Shown here: positions 7,997-16,689 of the stretch, in pieces
Layout of the letters: each line of letters opens with the position of its first letter
How positions within the stretch are numbered: position 1 is the stretch's first letter
Assembly: GCF_030440595.1 (NCBI RefSeq)
Contig: NZ_CP047452.1
Location: 434,001 to 498,000 of the forward strand
DNA: 64,000 nucleotides
Direction: 5' to 3'
Source of the DNA: Corynebacterium glucuronolyticum DSM 44120
GTDB lineage: Bacteria; Actinomycetota; Actinomycetes; Mycobacteriales; Mycobacteriaceae
Position numbers and translations under genes: made by a program
The notes under the pieces: generated by a model
Databases searched by the model: none
The model's input: only the letters and a program-made list of their open reading frames with translations
Told to the model about the DNA's origin: nothing

Positions 7997-8910
7997 CAGT
8001 AGTAGAAGGGGAACTCAGACCAGTCCGGATCACGCTTCTCCAGGAAGCTGTCGCGACCCTCCACAGCCTCATCGGTCATGTACGCAAGGCGTGTTGCCTC
8101 ACCGGCGAATACCTGTTGTCCCATGAGGCCATCGTCGACAAGGTTTAGAGCAAACTTCAGCATCCGCTGAGCGGTGGGAGACTTGCCGTTAATCTCCTCG
8201 GCCCACTGAATAGCCACCTTCTCCAAATCCTTGTGTGGCACAACTTCGTTAACCGCGCCCATATCCTTCATCTCCTGCGCGGAGTAGGTGCGGCCGAGGA
8301 AGAAAATCTCCCGGGCTTTCTTCTGTCCAACCATTTTCGCCAGGTAGGCGGACCCATAACCAGCGTCGAAAGATCCCACATCAGCATCCGTCTGCTTGAA
8401 GCGAGCTTCTTCCTTACTGGCGAGCGTGAGATCGCACACCACGTGGAGTGAGTGCCCGCCGCCGGCGGCCCAGCCGTTAACCAGTGCGATAACAACCTTG
8501 GGCATCGTCCGGATGAGGCGCTGGACCTCTAGGATGTGCAAGCGGCCGGCCCGTGCCTTATCCACGGTTTCCGCGGTATCACCACTTGCGTACTGGTAGC
8601 CGGAGCGACCGCGAATACGCTGGTCGCCACCGGAGCAAAAGCCCCAACCGCCATCCTTCGGGCTCGGGCCGTTTCCGGTAAGCAGCACCACGCCGACATC
8701 CGGGGTCTGGCGGGCATGGTCGAGAGCCCTATAGAGCTCATCCACCGTGTGTGGACGGAACGCGTTGCGTACCTCCGGACGGTCAAATGCGATGCGAACA
8801 ATGCCATCCTTGCGCTCCGTGCCGACATGGCGGTGATAGGTGATGTCGGTCAGATCCTCAAAGCCTGGAACAGGCTTCCATTGCGACGAGTCAAACGGAT
8901 TATCAGTCAT
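7996..8910 (-). CDS. menB: 1,4-dihydroxy-2-naphthoyl-CoA synthase
   Basis: 304 residues, crotonase fold. It cyclises OSB-CoA to DHNA-CoA. The long N-terminus and the segment GNGPSPKDGGWGFCSGGDQRIRG carry the oxyanion hole typical of actinobacterial MenB. WAAGGGHSLHVVCDLTLAS and SFDAGYGSAYLAK (catalytic Asp, Ser and Tyr region) follow. TAGAGT ends 7 nt upstream of the ATG, which implies a leaderless start. First gene of the menB-menE unit; the AbiEi/DUF559 gene upstream is transcribed in the same direction 18 bp away. Confidence 0.95.
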   Translation of the reverse strand: MTDNPFDSSQWKPVPGFEDLTDITYHRHVGTERKDGIVRIAFDRPEVRNAFRPHTVDELYRALDHARQTPDVGVVLLTGNGPSPKDGGWGFCSGGDQRIRGRSGYQYASGDTAETVDKARAGRLHILEVQRLIRTMPKVVIALVNGWAAGGGHSLHVVCDLTLASKEEARFKQTDADVGSFDAGYGSAYLAKMVGQKKAREIFFLGRTYSAQEMKDMGAVNEVVPHKDLEKVAIQWAEEINGKSPTAQRMLKFALNLVDDGLMGQQVFAGEATRLAYMTDEAVEGRDSFLEKRDPDWSEFPFYY

Positions 8911-8917
8911 GGTTGTA

Positions 8918-8923
8918 ACTCTA
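8918..8923 (-). promoter_or_regulatory. -10 hexamer of menB (leaderless promoter)
   Basis: TAGAGT on the minus strand, then 7 nt to the menB ATG at 8910. It lies in the 18-bp gap behind the AbiEi/DUF559 gene, so menB-menE can be expressed independently of that gene. Confidence 0.5.
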
Positions 8924-8928
8924 TACGG

Positions 8929-9801
8929 TCAGGCCACTGCCGGATCGAGGCCCTTCCACACCTCAGTAACAGCCGTCTCCTGGAAATGAATTGCTCGCTC
9001 GATTTCGTCGAGGACCAGGTCCAGGTAATGGAAAGTGTCATCGGTGGTGAAACGCAGCACCCGGTGTCCTGCCATCGTTGCCGCGTTTTGTTTCCACCGA
9101 TCCGTTACAAACGTCCTCTTACGTCCCTCACCCTCATGGAACATGAACGAATCTAGCTCCACGAGTACATCGGTTTTTCTGATCTTGATATCGAACATGT
9201 ACCCGCAGACTTTAAAACTCATTTCCACCTCATAACCCCGCTGCACCAGACCTTGTCCCACTCGCAGCTCCTGCTTGGAATATGCACCCGGCAAAACGTA
9301 AGCGAAGTCCTTTTTCACCGCGCGCGCCAAGTGCCTTCTCCGGACGTTTTTGATGTCGTATATCCATTGTCTCTTCCCCTTGCGCTTGGCGTAATGCTCG
9401 TTGAGTTTTTCCACCAAGTCCCGTGGTCGTTCGTCCTCCGGCGTTTCCAGCGCTGCCTCGATCATCGAAACGCAGCGGAAAATCCGGACAACTTCAGACT
9501 TCACACTCCGGCTTCGCTTGATTTTCACTCCGGCGATCTTGGGAATCCGCTGGTGTTTTGGAATTACTGCTTCGATTTCTCCCTCAGGTAGCTGCCTGAG
9601 GTGGAGCGCTAAAGCAGTCTTTCCTGTGAAAACTAGGTTTGGATGCATGGCCTGCAGCACAAGCAGCTGATCGAAAATCGTGGGTTCGTGCGTGCAGTAC
9701 CAACCCCGGCGAACCCGGAACAGCTCTCCGTTCTTCATCTTTTGCCGGATTTGGCTCCGTGTCAGACCCAGATCCCTTGTTCGGATGTATCCGTAATCCA
9801 T
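8929..9801 (-). CDS. AbiEi-type N-terminal domain fused to DUF559-like nuclease domain
   Basis: 290 residues. The N-terminus (1-75) resembles the AbiEi antitoxin winged helix (SQIRQKMKNGELFRVRRGWY). The C-terminus (about 195-275) reads YMFDIKIRKTDVLVELDSF, then WKQNAATMAGHRVLRFT, the pattern of DUF559/Vsr-like PD-(D/E)xK nucleases. Proteins of this architecture are frequent, usually solitary, in Actinobacteria; their role is not established. No AbiEii toxin is adjacent. The ATG has AAAGGAAA 7 nt upstream. Its base composition looks more AT-rich than the neighbouring men genes, and it separates menB from menC, so acquisition by transfer is possible. Confidence 0.75.
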   Translation of the reverse strand: MDYGYIRTRDLGLTRSQIRQKMKNGELFRVRRGWYCTHEPTIFDQLLVLQAMHPNLVFTGKTALALHLRQLPEGEIEAVIPKHQRIPKIAGVKIKRSRSVKSEVVRIFRCVSMIEAALETPEDERPRDLVEKLNEHYAKRKGKRQWIYDIKNVRRRHLARAVKKDFAYVLPGAYSKQELRVGQGLVQRGYEVEMSFKVCGYMFDIKIRKTDVLVELDSFMFHEGEGRKRTFVTDRWKQNAATMAGHRVLRFTTDDTFHYLDLVLDEIERAIHFQETAVTEVWKGLDPAVA

Positions 9802-9891
9802 GGTGGTTTCCTTTTGGTGATGTGGTGGTCAGTGGTTTGGAATACACCATAGAGCACGGCATACACACGCACGTTCGAATTGAATAAAAAT

Positions 9892-9932
9892 ACTGGTCAC
9901 GTACTGTAAATAACGAACTTTACGTGACCGGT
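9892..9932. promoter_or_regulatory. Inverted repeat upstream of the AbiEi/DUF559 gene
   Basis: Arms ACTGGTCACGTA (9892-9903) and TACGTGACCGGT (9921-9932) pair over 12 bp with one G-T, around a 17-nt AT-rich loop. No U-run follows, so a terminator is unlikely. It lies 91 bp upstream of the gene starting at 9801 and could be a repressor site or part of a promoter. Confidence 0.45.
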
Positions 9933-9946
9933 ATTGACGTGATTTT

Positions 9947-9960
9947 CGAATGCGCATTCG
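9947..9960. promoter_or_regulatory. Perfect 14-bp palindrome
   Basis: CGAATGCGCATTCG is self-complementary over its full length. It is 24 bp before the first repeat core of the array at 9984 and 15 bp after the inverted repeat ending at 9932. Possible operator; no binding protein can be named. Confidence 0.35.
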
Positions 9961-9983
9961 GGGTTGCTTGCTCGACCTGGATT

Positions 9984-10199
9984 GCGGCCCGGCCGGGGCG
10001 GCCTACTCGCGCTTTAGCACCGCTGGGGCCGTGTTGTGACGGGCTGGGTGCCGGATGCGGCCCGACCGGTTGTGTGTCTCGGGTGCGCGATGTGGTTTGG
10101 GCCGTTTTCGAGGGAGGGGGCTTCGTGCCCGTACGCCTGTGGTTCCTAGTGCGGCCCGGCCGGGGCGGCCTACTCGCTGAATGGCACCGCTTGGGCCGT
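9984..10199. repeat. Phased GCGGCCC/GGGCCGT array, 3 cores
   Basis: Cores 9984-10032, 10057-10105 and 10151-10199, all exactly 49 bp. Motif starts step by 42, 31, 42, 52 and 42 bp; the odd gap of 52 is about five helical turns. Cores 1 and 3 share their first 27 bases. Unlike the other arrays this one lies between divergent genes, and its last motif ends 20 bp before the menC -10 hexamer. Confidence 0.9.
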
Positions 10200-10218
10200 G
10201 AAAAGGGGCGGGTAGGGA

Positions 10219-10224
10219 TACCCT
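10219..10224 (+). promoter_or_regulatory. -10 hexamer of menC (leaderless promoter)
   Basis: TACCCT followed by 7 nt (GGAAGCC) and the ATG at 10232. The adjacent repeat array would occupy the -35 region and upstream, so a protein bound there could affect menC-menD expression. Confidence 0.45.
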
Positions 10225-10231
10225 GGAAGCC

Positions 10232-11158
10232 ATGGTTACCTTTGAGGAGATTGCGCAGCGAGCGCGAGTTGTGGATTTGCCGATGATCAAGTTCCGCGGG
10301 ATCACCCACAGGGAGGCAATGCTGATCGAGGGGCCGAAGGGATGGGCGGAGTGGTCACCATTTCTCGAGTATGAGACCCCGGAGGCGGCAACGTGGTTGA
10401 AATGTGCGCTGGAGGTGGCGTACGTCGGTGTGCCCACGCCGAAGCGAACGAAAGTCCAGGTCAATGGTACTGTTCCGGCGGTGGCGGCGGGGGAAGTGGA
10501 GAATATTCTGGCCCGTTTTCCTGGGGTGAAGACGGTCAAGGTGAAAGTCGCGGAGCGGGGCCAGAGTCTGCAGGATGACATCGAGCGGGTGCAGGCGGTG
10601 CGTCGCCTCATGCCTGAGGCGGCCATTCGTGTGGATGCGAATCGGGGCTGGTCAGTCGACCAAGGGATAGAGGCGGCGAAGCGGCTGGGCCCGCTTGAGT
10701 ATATGGAGCAGCCGTGCGCAACGATCGAGGAGTTGGAGCAGGTCAGGCCGTATGTCAAGGTGGCAGCCGATGAGAGTATTCGCAAGGAAAGCGACCCGCT
10801 GAAGGTCAAAGGTCGCGTTGACTACGCGATTTTGAAGTGCCAGCCAATGGGGGGCCCGACGAACGTCCTCAAGGTGGAAAAGGAGTTGGGGCTGCGTGTG
10901 ACGGTGTCGAGCGCGTTGGAAACTGCGGTGGGGATGTACGCGTGCCTGGCAACTGCTGCGGCCCAAGATGTTCAGCCCGCAGCGGGCCTGGGTACGGGTG
11001 GGTTCTTCTATGAGGACGTGGCGGAGAGGCGACAGATTGTGGACGGTGCGATTGATGTCACGCCTGTCACACCGACGAACTTCCCTGCCTGCAAGAACGA
11101 GGACTTTTGGTATCGGCGTTTAAAGGAGTGCCTGGGTTATTTACAATCGAGGTCATGA
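10232..11158 (+). CDS. menC: o-Succinylbenzoate synthase
   Basis: 308 residues, enolase superfamily. It dehydrates SHCHC to o-succinylbenzoate. Catalytic set visible: KVK with Lys103/Lys105, metal ligands Asp135 (VDANRG), Glu159 (MEQP) and Asp180 (AADES), and Lys202 (ILKCQP). TACCCT ends 7 nt before the ATG, giving a probable leaderless mRNA. The stop overlaps the menD start as ATGA, so menC and menD are translationally coupled although MenD acts first in the pathway. Length fits the short actinobacterial MenC group. Confidence 0.94.
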   Translation: MVTFEEIAQRARVVDLPMIKFRGITHREAMLIEGPKGWAEWSPFLEYETPEAATWLKCALEVAYVGVPTPKRTKVQVNGTVPAVAAGEVENILARFPGVKTVKVKVAERGQSLQDDIERVQAVRRLMPEAAIRVDANRGWSVDQGIEAAKRLGPLEYMEQPCATIEELEQVRPYVKVAADESIRKESDPLKVKGRVDYAILKCQPMGGPTNVLKVEKELGLRVTVSSALETAVGMYACLATAAAQDVQPAAGLGTGGFFYEDVAERRQIVDGAIDVTPVTPTNFPACKNEDFWYRRLKECLGYLQSRS

Positions 11159-12693
11159 CTAGTTCACCGGAGTTGGCGAAGCAGATTGTGGCGGACCTCC
11201 AAAAGTCGGGGGTGACGGATGTGGTGTATTGTCCGGGTTCCCGGAACGCGCCGTTGGCCTTGGCGTTTGCGGAGTCCTCGCTGAGGGTTCATTCGCGTAT
11301 CGACGAAAGGTCTGCATCGTTTACCGCCTTGGGAATGGCCCGGGTGTCTGGGCGGCCGGTTCCCGTCGTCACAACCTCGGGCACCGCCGTCGCAAACTGT
11401 CTTCCTGCAATGGTGGAGGCCTATTATTCGGCCACTCCGTTTGTGGTGCTTTCTGCAGATCGTCCGGAGCGCTATGTGGGCAAGGGCGCGAGCCAGACGA
11501 TTGTGCAGAAGGGTTTGTTTGAGCCGTACGCGCCGACGGTGACCTCTGTGGGGGTGGCTCTGGAGCACCCGCAGGTCCATATCAACGTTTCGTTTGACGT
11601 GCCCCTTGTCGGCCCGGCCGTGAGCCCGGAGTCGACGGTGGGGACGTGGGTGCGACCGGACGTCGACAAGCATGAAGTAAGCCTCGATATCACCAAGAAC
11701 ACCCTGGTCATTGCGGGAGACGGGGCGAAGGAAATCCCGGGGTTGGAAGACGTGCCCACCCTTGCTGAGCCCACGGCACCGGCGCCGTACCATCCGGTGC
11801 ATCCGCTCGCTGCGGCCATGTTTGACCAGCTAGACAAGCCGGAGCAGATCGTTGTGGTGGGGCACCCGACGCTGCACCGAGACGTAATGAAGCTCACCAA
11901 CGAGGTGCCGAAGATTGTTGTTCAGCAGCCCGGTGAGCACTATGTGACCGATCCGGAGGGGACTGCCCAGGAGATCGCCACAGACCTGAAAGTGACGGGT
12001 CAGCCCCGTGATGAGTGGCTGAAGGTGCTCGACGCAGCGAGCGAGCTTGGTGCCGAAGCGGTTCGTGAGCAACTGGAACAATTTACTGGCCTGACCGTCG
12101 CCGCAGCGGTAGCAGATTCTCTGTACCAGTCAAACGCCCTCTTCATCGGTGCTTCCAACCCCATCAGGGACATGCATTTAGCCGGGCTGCCTTTCGACGG
12201 CGTGGACACGTACTCACCGCGTGGGGCTGCAGGCATCGATGGCAGCGTGAGCCAGGCGATCGGTGTGGCGCTTGCACATCAGGCAGCGGATCCGACCGCG
12301 CCCACCGCGCCTCGAACTGTCGCCCTCCTCGGCGATGTCACGTTCCTCCACGATATCGGTGGCCTTCTTATTGTTGACGGCTCGCCGCGGCCCGAAAATC
12401 TCACCATCGTGGTTGCCAACGACAACGGCGGCGGGATCTTCGAGACCCTCGAGCAGGGAGCACAGGAATATCGGGACGCCTTCGAGCCGTTCTTCGGCAC
12501 ACCGCACACCGACGTGGATATTGCCCACATCGCCGAGGCCTACGACATCGAATACACCAAGGTCATCGACCTGCCTAGCCTGCAAAAGGAGCTGGAGACG
12601 GAGCCTGACGGCATCCGCATCATTGAAGCCGTCACCGACCGGGACAACCTGCGTGACATTCACGCCAAGATGCGCGCGAGGATGCACGTGTGA
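11155..12693 (+). CDS. menD: SEPHCHC synthase (2-succinyl-5-enolpyruvyl-6-hydroxy-3-cyclohexene-1-carboxylate synthase)
   Basis: 512 residues, thiamine-diphosphate enzyme joining isochorismate and 2-oxoglutarate, the committed menaquinone step. The N-terminal PYR domain has YCPGSRNAPLA and HSRIDERSASF with the cofactor-activating Glu. The C-terminal PP domain has GDVTFLHDIGGLL and ANDNGGGIF, the GD...NDN Mg-ThDP motif. The frame is open further upstream, but the ATG at 11155 in the ATGA overlap with menC gives the normal MTSSPELAKQ start. The DUF3592 gene begins inside its stop codon. Confidence 0.95.
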   Translation: MTSSPELAKQIVADLQKSGVTDVVYCPGSRNAPLALAFAESSLRVHSRIDERSASFTALGMARVSGRPVPVVTTSGTAVANCLPAMVEAYYSATPFVVLSADRPERYVGKGASQTIVQKGLFEPYAPTVTSVGVALEHPQVHINVSFDVPLVGPAVSPESTVGTWVRPDVDKHEVSLDITKNTLVIAGDGAKEIPGLEDVPTLAEPTAPAPYHPVHPLAAAMFDQLDKPEQIVVVGHPTLHRDVMKLTNEVPKIVVQQPGEHYVTDPEGTAQEIATDLKVTGQPRDEWLKVLDAASELGAEAVREQLEQFTGLTVAAAVADSLYQSNALFIGASNPIRDMHLAGLPFDGVDTYSPRGAAGIDGSVSQAIGVALAHQAADPTAPTAPRTVALLGDVTFLHDIGGLLIVDGSPRPENLTIVVANDNGGGIFETLEQGAQEYRDAFEPFFGTPHTDVDIAHIAEAYDIEYTKVIDLPSLQKELETEPDGIRIIEAVTDRDNLRDIHAKMRARMHV

Positions 12694-13133
12694 CCAGGCG
12701 AATTAAGCAGGCGATCATCGGCAGTTGGATCCTTGCGGCCATCATGTGCGTGGCGATGGTCGGCGGCGCGTACATGAACGATCGCCTCATTGCCGAGGCC
12801 CCCGTGCGTTCCCTAGCACGCGTGACGTCGGTGGGTACACTCCGCACCGCCATCGATTTTCAGGATGTCCACGGTTCGCTTCAAAGCCCTGAGCTTGGCC
12901 TTTTGTACCCAACGGGGTTGAACGAGGGGCAGCGGGTGTGGGTGACCTACAACGCGGCTCGACCGGATGTGGTCAAGGTGGATGGGCGCCAGTGGACGCT
13001 TGCATTTAGGCCAGCGCTATCCATTTTGGCGGTGGCCTCTGCCGTCGCCGGTGTGCTCTTTGGCCTGGTTACGGCAATTTCTCGGCGTCGTTCTGCCGCA
13101 CAGTCACGAAACCAAAACGTCACCAACATTTAA
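12690..13133 (+). CDS. DUF3592-type membrane protein
   Basis: 147 residues. Two membrane helices (about 10-28 and 108-128) flank an extracytoplasmic domain of about 80 residues containing GLNEGQRVWVTYNAARPDVVKVDG, the beta-rich core seen in DUF3592 proteins. GTG start overlaps the menD stop (GTGA). The same membrane protein lies between menD and mgtA in mycobacteria (Rv0556 position), so gene order is conserved although the role is unknown. Confidence 0.82.
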   Translation: MTRRIKQAIIGSWILAAIMCVAMVGGAYMNDRLIAEAPVRSLARVTSVGTLRTAIDFQDVHGSLQSPELGLLYPTGLNEGQRVWVTYNAARPDVVKVDGRQWTLAFRPALSILAVASAVAGVLFGLVTAISRRRSAAQSRNQNVTNI

Positions 13134-13179
13134 CTTTTCTTCCACGTTATTGTCAGGCAATGGGTGCATAATGGCCGGT

Positions 13180-14376
13180 ATGCGAGTTGCGATTGTGGCA
13201 GAAGCATTCTTGCCAAACATCAATGGAGTGACGAATTCCGTGCTGCGCGTCCTCGAGCATCTGCGTCGAGAAGGTCACGAGGCGCTTGTCATCGCGCCGG
13301 GTGCCCGTGGTCACGAAGAAGAAGTCGCCGAGTACGAGGGATATCCCATTGTTCGGGTTCCTACGATCATGTTCCCCGGTGTTAACTCTCTTCCCGTCGG
13401 CGTTCCCACCACCGCTGTCGCCCGCGCGTTAGCGAAGTTCAAGCCGGATGTCGTGCACCTCGCCAGCCCGTTCGTCCTCGGTGCGGCTGGCGCGATTGCG
13501 GCCCGTCAGCTGCGGATCCCAGCCATTGCTGTCTACCAGACGGATGTCGCAGGTTTCGCCACCAAGTATCACTTCACGCTTCTTGCCACCGCAGTCTGGG
13601 AGTGGGCACGCTACATTCATAACATGTGCCAGCGCACGCTCGCCCCGAGCTCCATGTCCATCGCGGAGCTCGAAGCTCACGGCATTCACAACATCTACCA
13701 CTGGGGCCGCGGTGTGGATACGGTTCGCTTCCATCCCTCCAAGCGCTCAGACGCGCTGCGTCTCACCTGGGATCCGGAGGGTACGAAGGTCATCGTCGGC
13801 TTCGTCGGTCGCCTCGCCGCAGAAAAGGGTGTCCGTCGCCTCCGGGTTCTTGACGCGCGCCCCGATGTTCAGGTTGTCATCGTCGGTTCCGGCCCCGATC
13901 GGGATGCGCTTGTCGACGAGTGCCCCAACGCAGTCTTCACCGGTGCGCTTTCTGGGGAGGAACTCGCCCAGGCGTACGCCAGCTTCGACGTGTTCGTCCA
14001 CACTGGCGAGTTCGAAACCTTCTGTCAGACCATTCAGGAAGCGCTTGCCTCGGGTGTCCCCGTCATCGGCCCGCGTGCTGGTGGCCCCATCGACCTCATC
14101 ACCGAAGGTGTCGACGGCTACCTGCTCGATGTCGACACCTTCGAGGAGAAGCTCTCCTCCACGTTGGACACCATTCTTGACCCCCGGCACTATACCCGTA
14201 TGCGCCAGGCAGCCCGTGACGGAGTGCGGCCCAAGACGTGGGAAAACCTCTGCACTCAGCTGGTCAAGCACTACGCCGCTGTTATCGAGCAATCCCGGCG
14301 TGTGCCACTCACGATCTTCGGCCCCATCCCCGAGTTGCCTCGCTGGGCCGCGAAGGCTCTCGGTGCGCGCGTCTGA
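13180..14376 (+). CDS. mgtA: GDP-mannose-dependent alpha-mannosyltransferase (GT4), MgtA-like
   Basis: 398 residues, GT-B fold. The N-terminus MRVAIVAEAFLPNINGVTNSVLR and the motif GEFETFCQTIQEALASG (E-x7-E donor-site) near the C-terminus define family GT4. Its position between menD/DUF3592 and menG equals Rv0557 and the corynebacterial MgtA, which mannosylates glucuronosyl diacylglycerol to prime a lipomannan-like glycolipid. Start: an ATG at 13171 is in frame, but CATAAT (13167-13172) ends 7 nt before the ATG at 13180, favouring a leaderless start there. Acceptor assignment rests on synteny and family, not on residues I can check. Confidence 0.85.
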   Translation: MRVAIVAEAFLPNINGVTNSVLRVLEHLRREGHEALVIAPGARGHEEEVAEYEGYPIVRVPTIMFPGVNSLPVGVPTTAVARALAKFKPDVVHLASPFVLGAAGAIAARQLRIPAIAVYQTDVAGFATKYHFTLLATAVWEWARYIHNMCQRTLAPSSMSIAELEAHGIHNIYHWGRGVDTVRFHPSKRSDALRLTWDPEGTKVIVGFVGRLAAEKGVRRLRVLDARPDVQVVIVGSGPDRDALVDECPNAVFTGALSGEELAQAYASFDVFVHTGEFETFCQTIQEALASGVPVIGPRAGGPIDLITEGVDGYLLDVDTFEEKLSSTLDTILDPRHYTRMRQAARDGVRPKTWENLCTQLVKHYAAVIEQSRRVPLTIFGPIPELPRWAAKALGARV

Positions 14377-14377
14377 C

Positions 14378-14383
14378 TAGACT
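14378..14383 (+). promoter_or_regulatory. -10 hexamer of menG (leaderless promoter)
   Basis: TAGACT, overlapping the end of mgtA, is 8 nt before the GTG start of menG at 14392. No ribosome site precedes the GTG, so a leaderless transcript is likely. Confidence 0.45.
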
Positions 14384-14391
14384 AGTCACTT

Positions 14392-15078
14392 GTGGCTAAA
14401 GCAACCCTAGAAAAAGACCCGTCCGACGTTGCCCGCATGTTCGATGACGTGGGCAAGAACTATGACATCACGAATACGATCCTGAGTTTTGGCCAGGATC
14501 GTATGTGGCGTCGTCGCGTCCGCGAGCGCCTTGCTTTGAAGCCGGGGGAGAATGTCCTCGACCTGGCAGCCGGAAGCGCCGTTTCTACCGAGGAATTAGC
14601 CAAATCTGGTGCCTGGTGTGTGGCCTGTGACTTCTCCCAGGGCATGCTCGCGGCTGGTGCACATCGCGACGTGCCCAAGGTTGTCGGCGATGGTATGAAC
14701 CTCCCGTTTGCCGACGAAACCTTCGATGCCGTCACGATCTCCTTCGGCCTCCGCAACATCCAGGACACGGGCCAGGCCCTCCGCGAGATGGCCCGCGTTA
14801 CCAAGCCGGGCGGTCGACTGACCATTGCCGAGTTTTCCACCCCGATTCTGCCGGTGTTCTCCTTCGTCTACAAGGAATACCTCATGCGGATCCTGCCACT
14901 GGTAGCCAAGCAGGTTTCCTCCAACGGCGAGGCCTACGAGTACCTTGCCGAATCCATCCGCGCGTGGCCCGACCAAGAGGAACTCGCCACCATCGTGAAC
15001 GCCAACGGCTGGTCCGACTGCGGCTGGCAGAACCTCACGTTCGGCATCACCGCGATGCACTCCGCCATCAAGGAGTAA
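14392..15078 (+). CDS. menG: Demethylmenaquinone methyltransferase
   Basis: 228 residues, UbiE/COQ5 class SAM methyltransferase; methylates demethylmenaquinone to menaquinone. [20 protein letters not shown] (17-36) is the UbiE signature 1 region. [15 protein letters not shown] is the SAM glycine-rich loop, and [15 protein letters not shown] is signature 2. GTG start 15 nt after mgtA with a TAGACT -10 element 8 nt upstream. It uses the MenA product; the MenJ-type reductase gene converges on it from 15438. The repeat array starts 23 nt beyond its stop. Confidence 0.95.
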   Translation: MAKATLEKDPSDVARMFDDVGKNYDITNTILSFGQDRMWRRRVRERLALKPGENVLDLAAGSAVSTEELAKSGAWCVACDFSQGMLAAGAHRDVPKVVGDGMNLPFADETFDAVTISFGLRNIQDTGQALREMARVTKPGGRLTIAEFSTPILPVFSFVYKEYLMRILPLVAKQVSSNGEAYEYLAESIRAWPDQEELATIVNANGWSDCGWQNLTFGITAMHSAIKE

Positions 15079-15100
15079 CCCTAACTACCCGTCCCTTTTT

Positions 15101-15398
15101 GCGGCCCATCTTTTCCTGAAACCCGTGTGGGTGGTTGCAGTTGGGCCGCATTCGGATCCCTGGAGTCCCTTTTGCAGCCCATTCCCTCTTGAAGCCCGAG
15201 TGATCCACTCCGCTTGGGCCACTTTTGGCGGCGGCTGGAGAGTCCTGTGACCAAACGCGGCCCGACTCGCGCTACCCCCCGAGAGCTTCACCCCGTCTGG
15301 GCCGCATGAGGAACTCCGTGCTTACGTTTCCCCTCGCCGATCCCTTTTTGAAGCCCGACTATCGACGAAGCGCGAGTACGCGAACTGGATCGGGCCGC
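15101..15398. repeat. Phased GCGGCCC/GGGCCGC array, 4 cores
   Basis: Cores 15101-15149, 15174-15222, 15257-15305 and 15350-15398, all 49 bp. The second (GCAGCCC/GGGCCAC) and fourth (GAAGCCC) are mutated at the left terminus. Gaps between cores, measured motif to motif, are 31, 41 and 51 bp, that is about 3, 4 and 5 helical turns. The array fills the space between convergent menG and menJ. Confidence 0.9.
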
Positions 15399-15437
15399 AA
15401 AAGGGGAGAAACAGGGGGAGAAAGGGGAGGTGGAAGC

Positions 15438-16595
15438 CTAGCCCCAGAGTGGCGCGGTGTTGAGGGAGCGGGTCGCCTTGCCTGCGGCGTGCCAGACGCG
15501 GGCGGCGAGGTCGCGGTCGGAATCGTCGATGAGGTTACCCATCGCGCGGGCAACGGTGGGCATGAGCAGAGTGCGCAGGGGAGTGCGGAATGCAAGCGGA
15601 CCAAAGGTGGGCAGCATGCGGGGGTATGTAAGAAGCTTGGCCAGGCTGCGGGCGAGGGTGAAGGTTTCGCCGTAGTGTTCGCGCAGGACGGAGGGCCACA
15701 CGCGCAGGTCCTCGTCAATTAATGAGGCAGCAAGGCGGGCTGTTTCGAGGGCGTAGTCGATGCCCTCGCCGTTCAGGGGATTGACGCAGCAGGCCGAATC
15801 GCCAAGCAGTGCCCAGTTGCGGCCCGACACCCCGGAGACGGAGCCTCCCATGGGCAGGGCCGCAGACGTGACGGACGTGGGTTCACCAAGCCCAAATTCT
15901 TCCTGAATGGATGAGGCGTAGAAGCGCAGCAGCTTTTTGGTGTTCACCTTGGCTGGGCGAGCCGCGGTGGAAAGAGCCCCACAGCCGACGTTGGCGGCGT
16001 CGACAAGCGGAAAAAACCAACCGTAACCGGGGAGGTCACCGAAGTGGGAGTGGATCCAGGGCTCGGAAGAGCGAGTGGAGGTGCAGTAGCTGCGCGCGGC
16101 GATGCCGTAGACCTGCTGCTTGTGCCAGACGCGGCCGAGTTGCGTGCCGAAGGTGGAGCGGACACCATCGGCGACCAGAACCACCTGCGGATGCACGACA
16201 TGCTCGCCTACCTGGAAGCGCACGACGCGGCCATTCTCCACAACGGGGGAGGTAGCTACCCCCGTGAGTTTCTGCGCGGGGGCTCGGTTGTAGAGGAGCG
16301 CATCGAACTTCTGCCGACGCATCGCTGAACCAACACCCCACTCCCACGGGATCTCCGCCGTGCGGCCAAAGCCATGCAGCTTAAGACCACGAGTGCGGAA
16401 CGGCAGATCGATGCCGAGCGCCGAAAGCTCACGCATCGCGCGTGGAGTAAGACCGTCGCCGCAGGTTTTGTCGCGGGGGAACTCCGCACTGTCGATGAGC
16501 AGCACGTCCTTGTCCTGTAGATGAATTGCTGCAGCTGACCCAGCTGGGCCTGCGCCGATAATGGCTACCTCCGGAAAAAACTCCATGGCCCTCAT
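15438..16595 (-). CDS. menJ: FAD-dependent menaquinone reductase, MenJ-like (geranylgeranyl reductase family)
   Basis: 385 residues. The N-terminus VAIIGAGPAGSAAAIHL is a Rossmann FAD-binding loop. KTCGDGLTPRAM follows, the motif of geranylgeranyl reductase-like flavoproteins, and later GDSACCVNPLNGEGIDYALE, the second FAD contact. The mycobacterial homologue at the same position (Rv0561c) saturates one isoprene unit of menaquinone, giving MK(II-H2), and I infer the same reaction. Two in-frame starts, 16595 and 16586, cannot be separated: an AGGG lies 5 nt before the first. Divergent from the polyprenyl diphosphate synthase gene. Confidence 0.88.
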   Translation of the reverse strand: MRAMEFFPEVAIIGAGPAGSAAAIHLQDKDVLLIDSAEFPRDKTCGDGLTPRAMRELSALGIDLPFRTRGLKLHGFGRTAEIPWEWGVGSAMRRQKFDALLYNRAPAQKLTGVATSPVVENGRVVRFQVGEHVVHPQVVLVADGVRSTFGTQLGRVWHKQQVYGIAARSYCTSTRSSEPWIHSHFGDLPGYGWFFPLVDAANVGCGALSTAARPAKVNTKKLLRFYASSIQEEFGLGEPTSVTSAALPMGGSVSGVSGRNWALLGDSACCVNPLNGEGIDYALETARLAASLIDEDLRVWPSVLREHYGETFTLARSLAKLLTYPRMLPTFGPLAFRTPLRTLLMPTVARAMGNLIDDSDRDLAARVWHAAGKATRSLNTAPLWG

Positions 16596-16689
16596 TTGTA
16601 CCCTGGGGTAGGTAGAAATGCATGTTTAGACTACGGTAAAGGGGTAAGTTATCTAACCAACGTATCGGACAGAGGGCAGTTTTTACACT

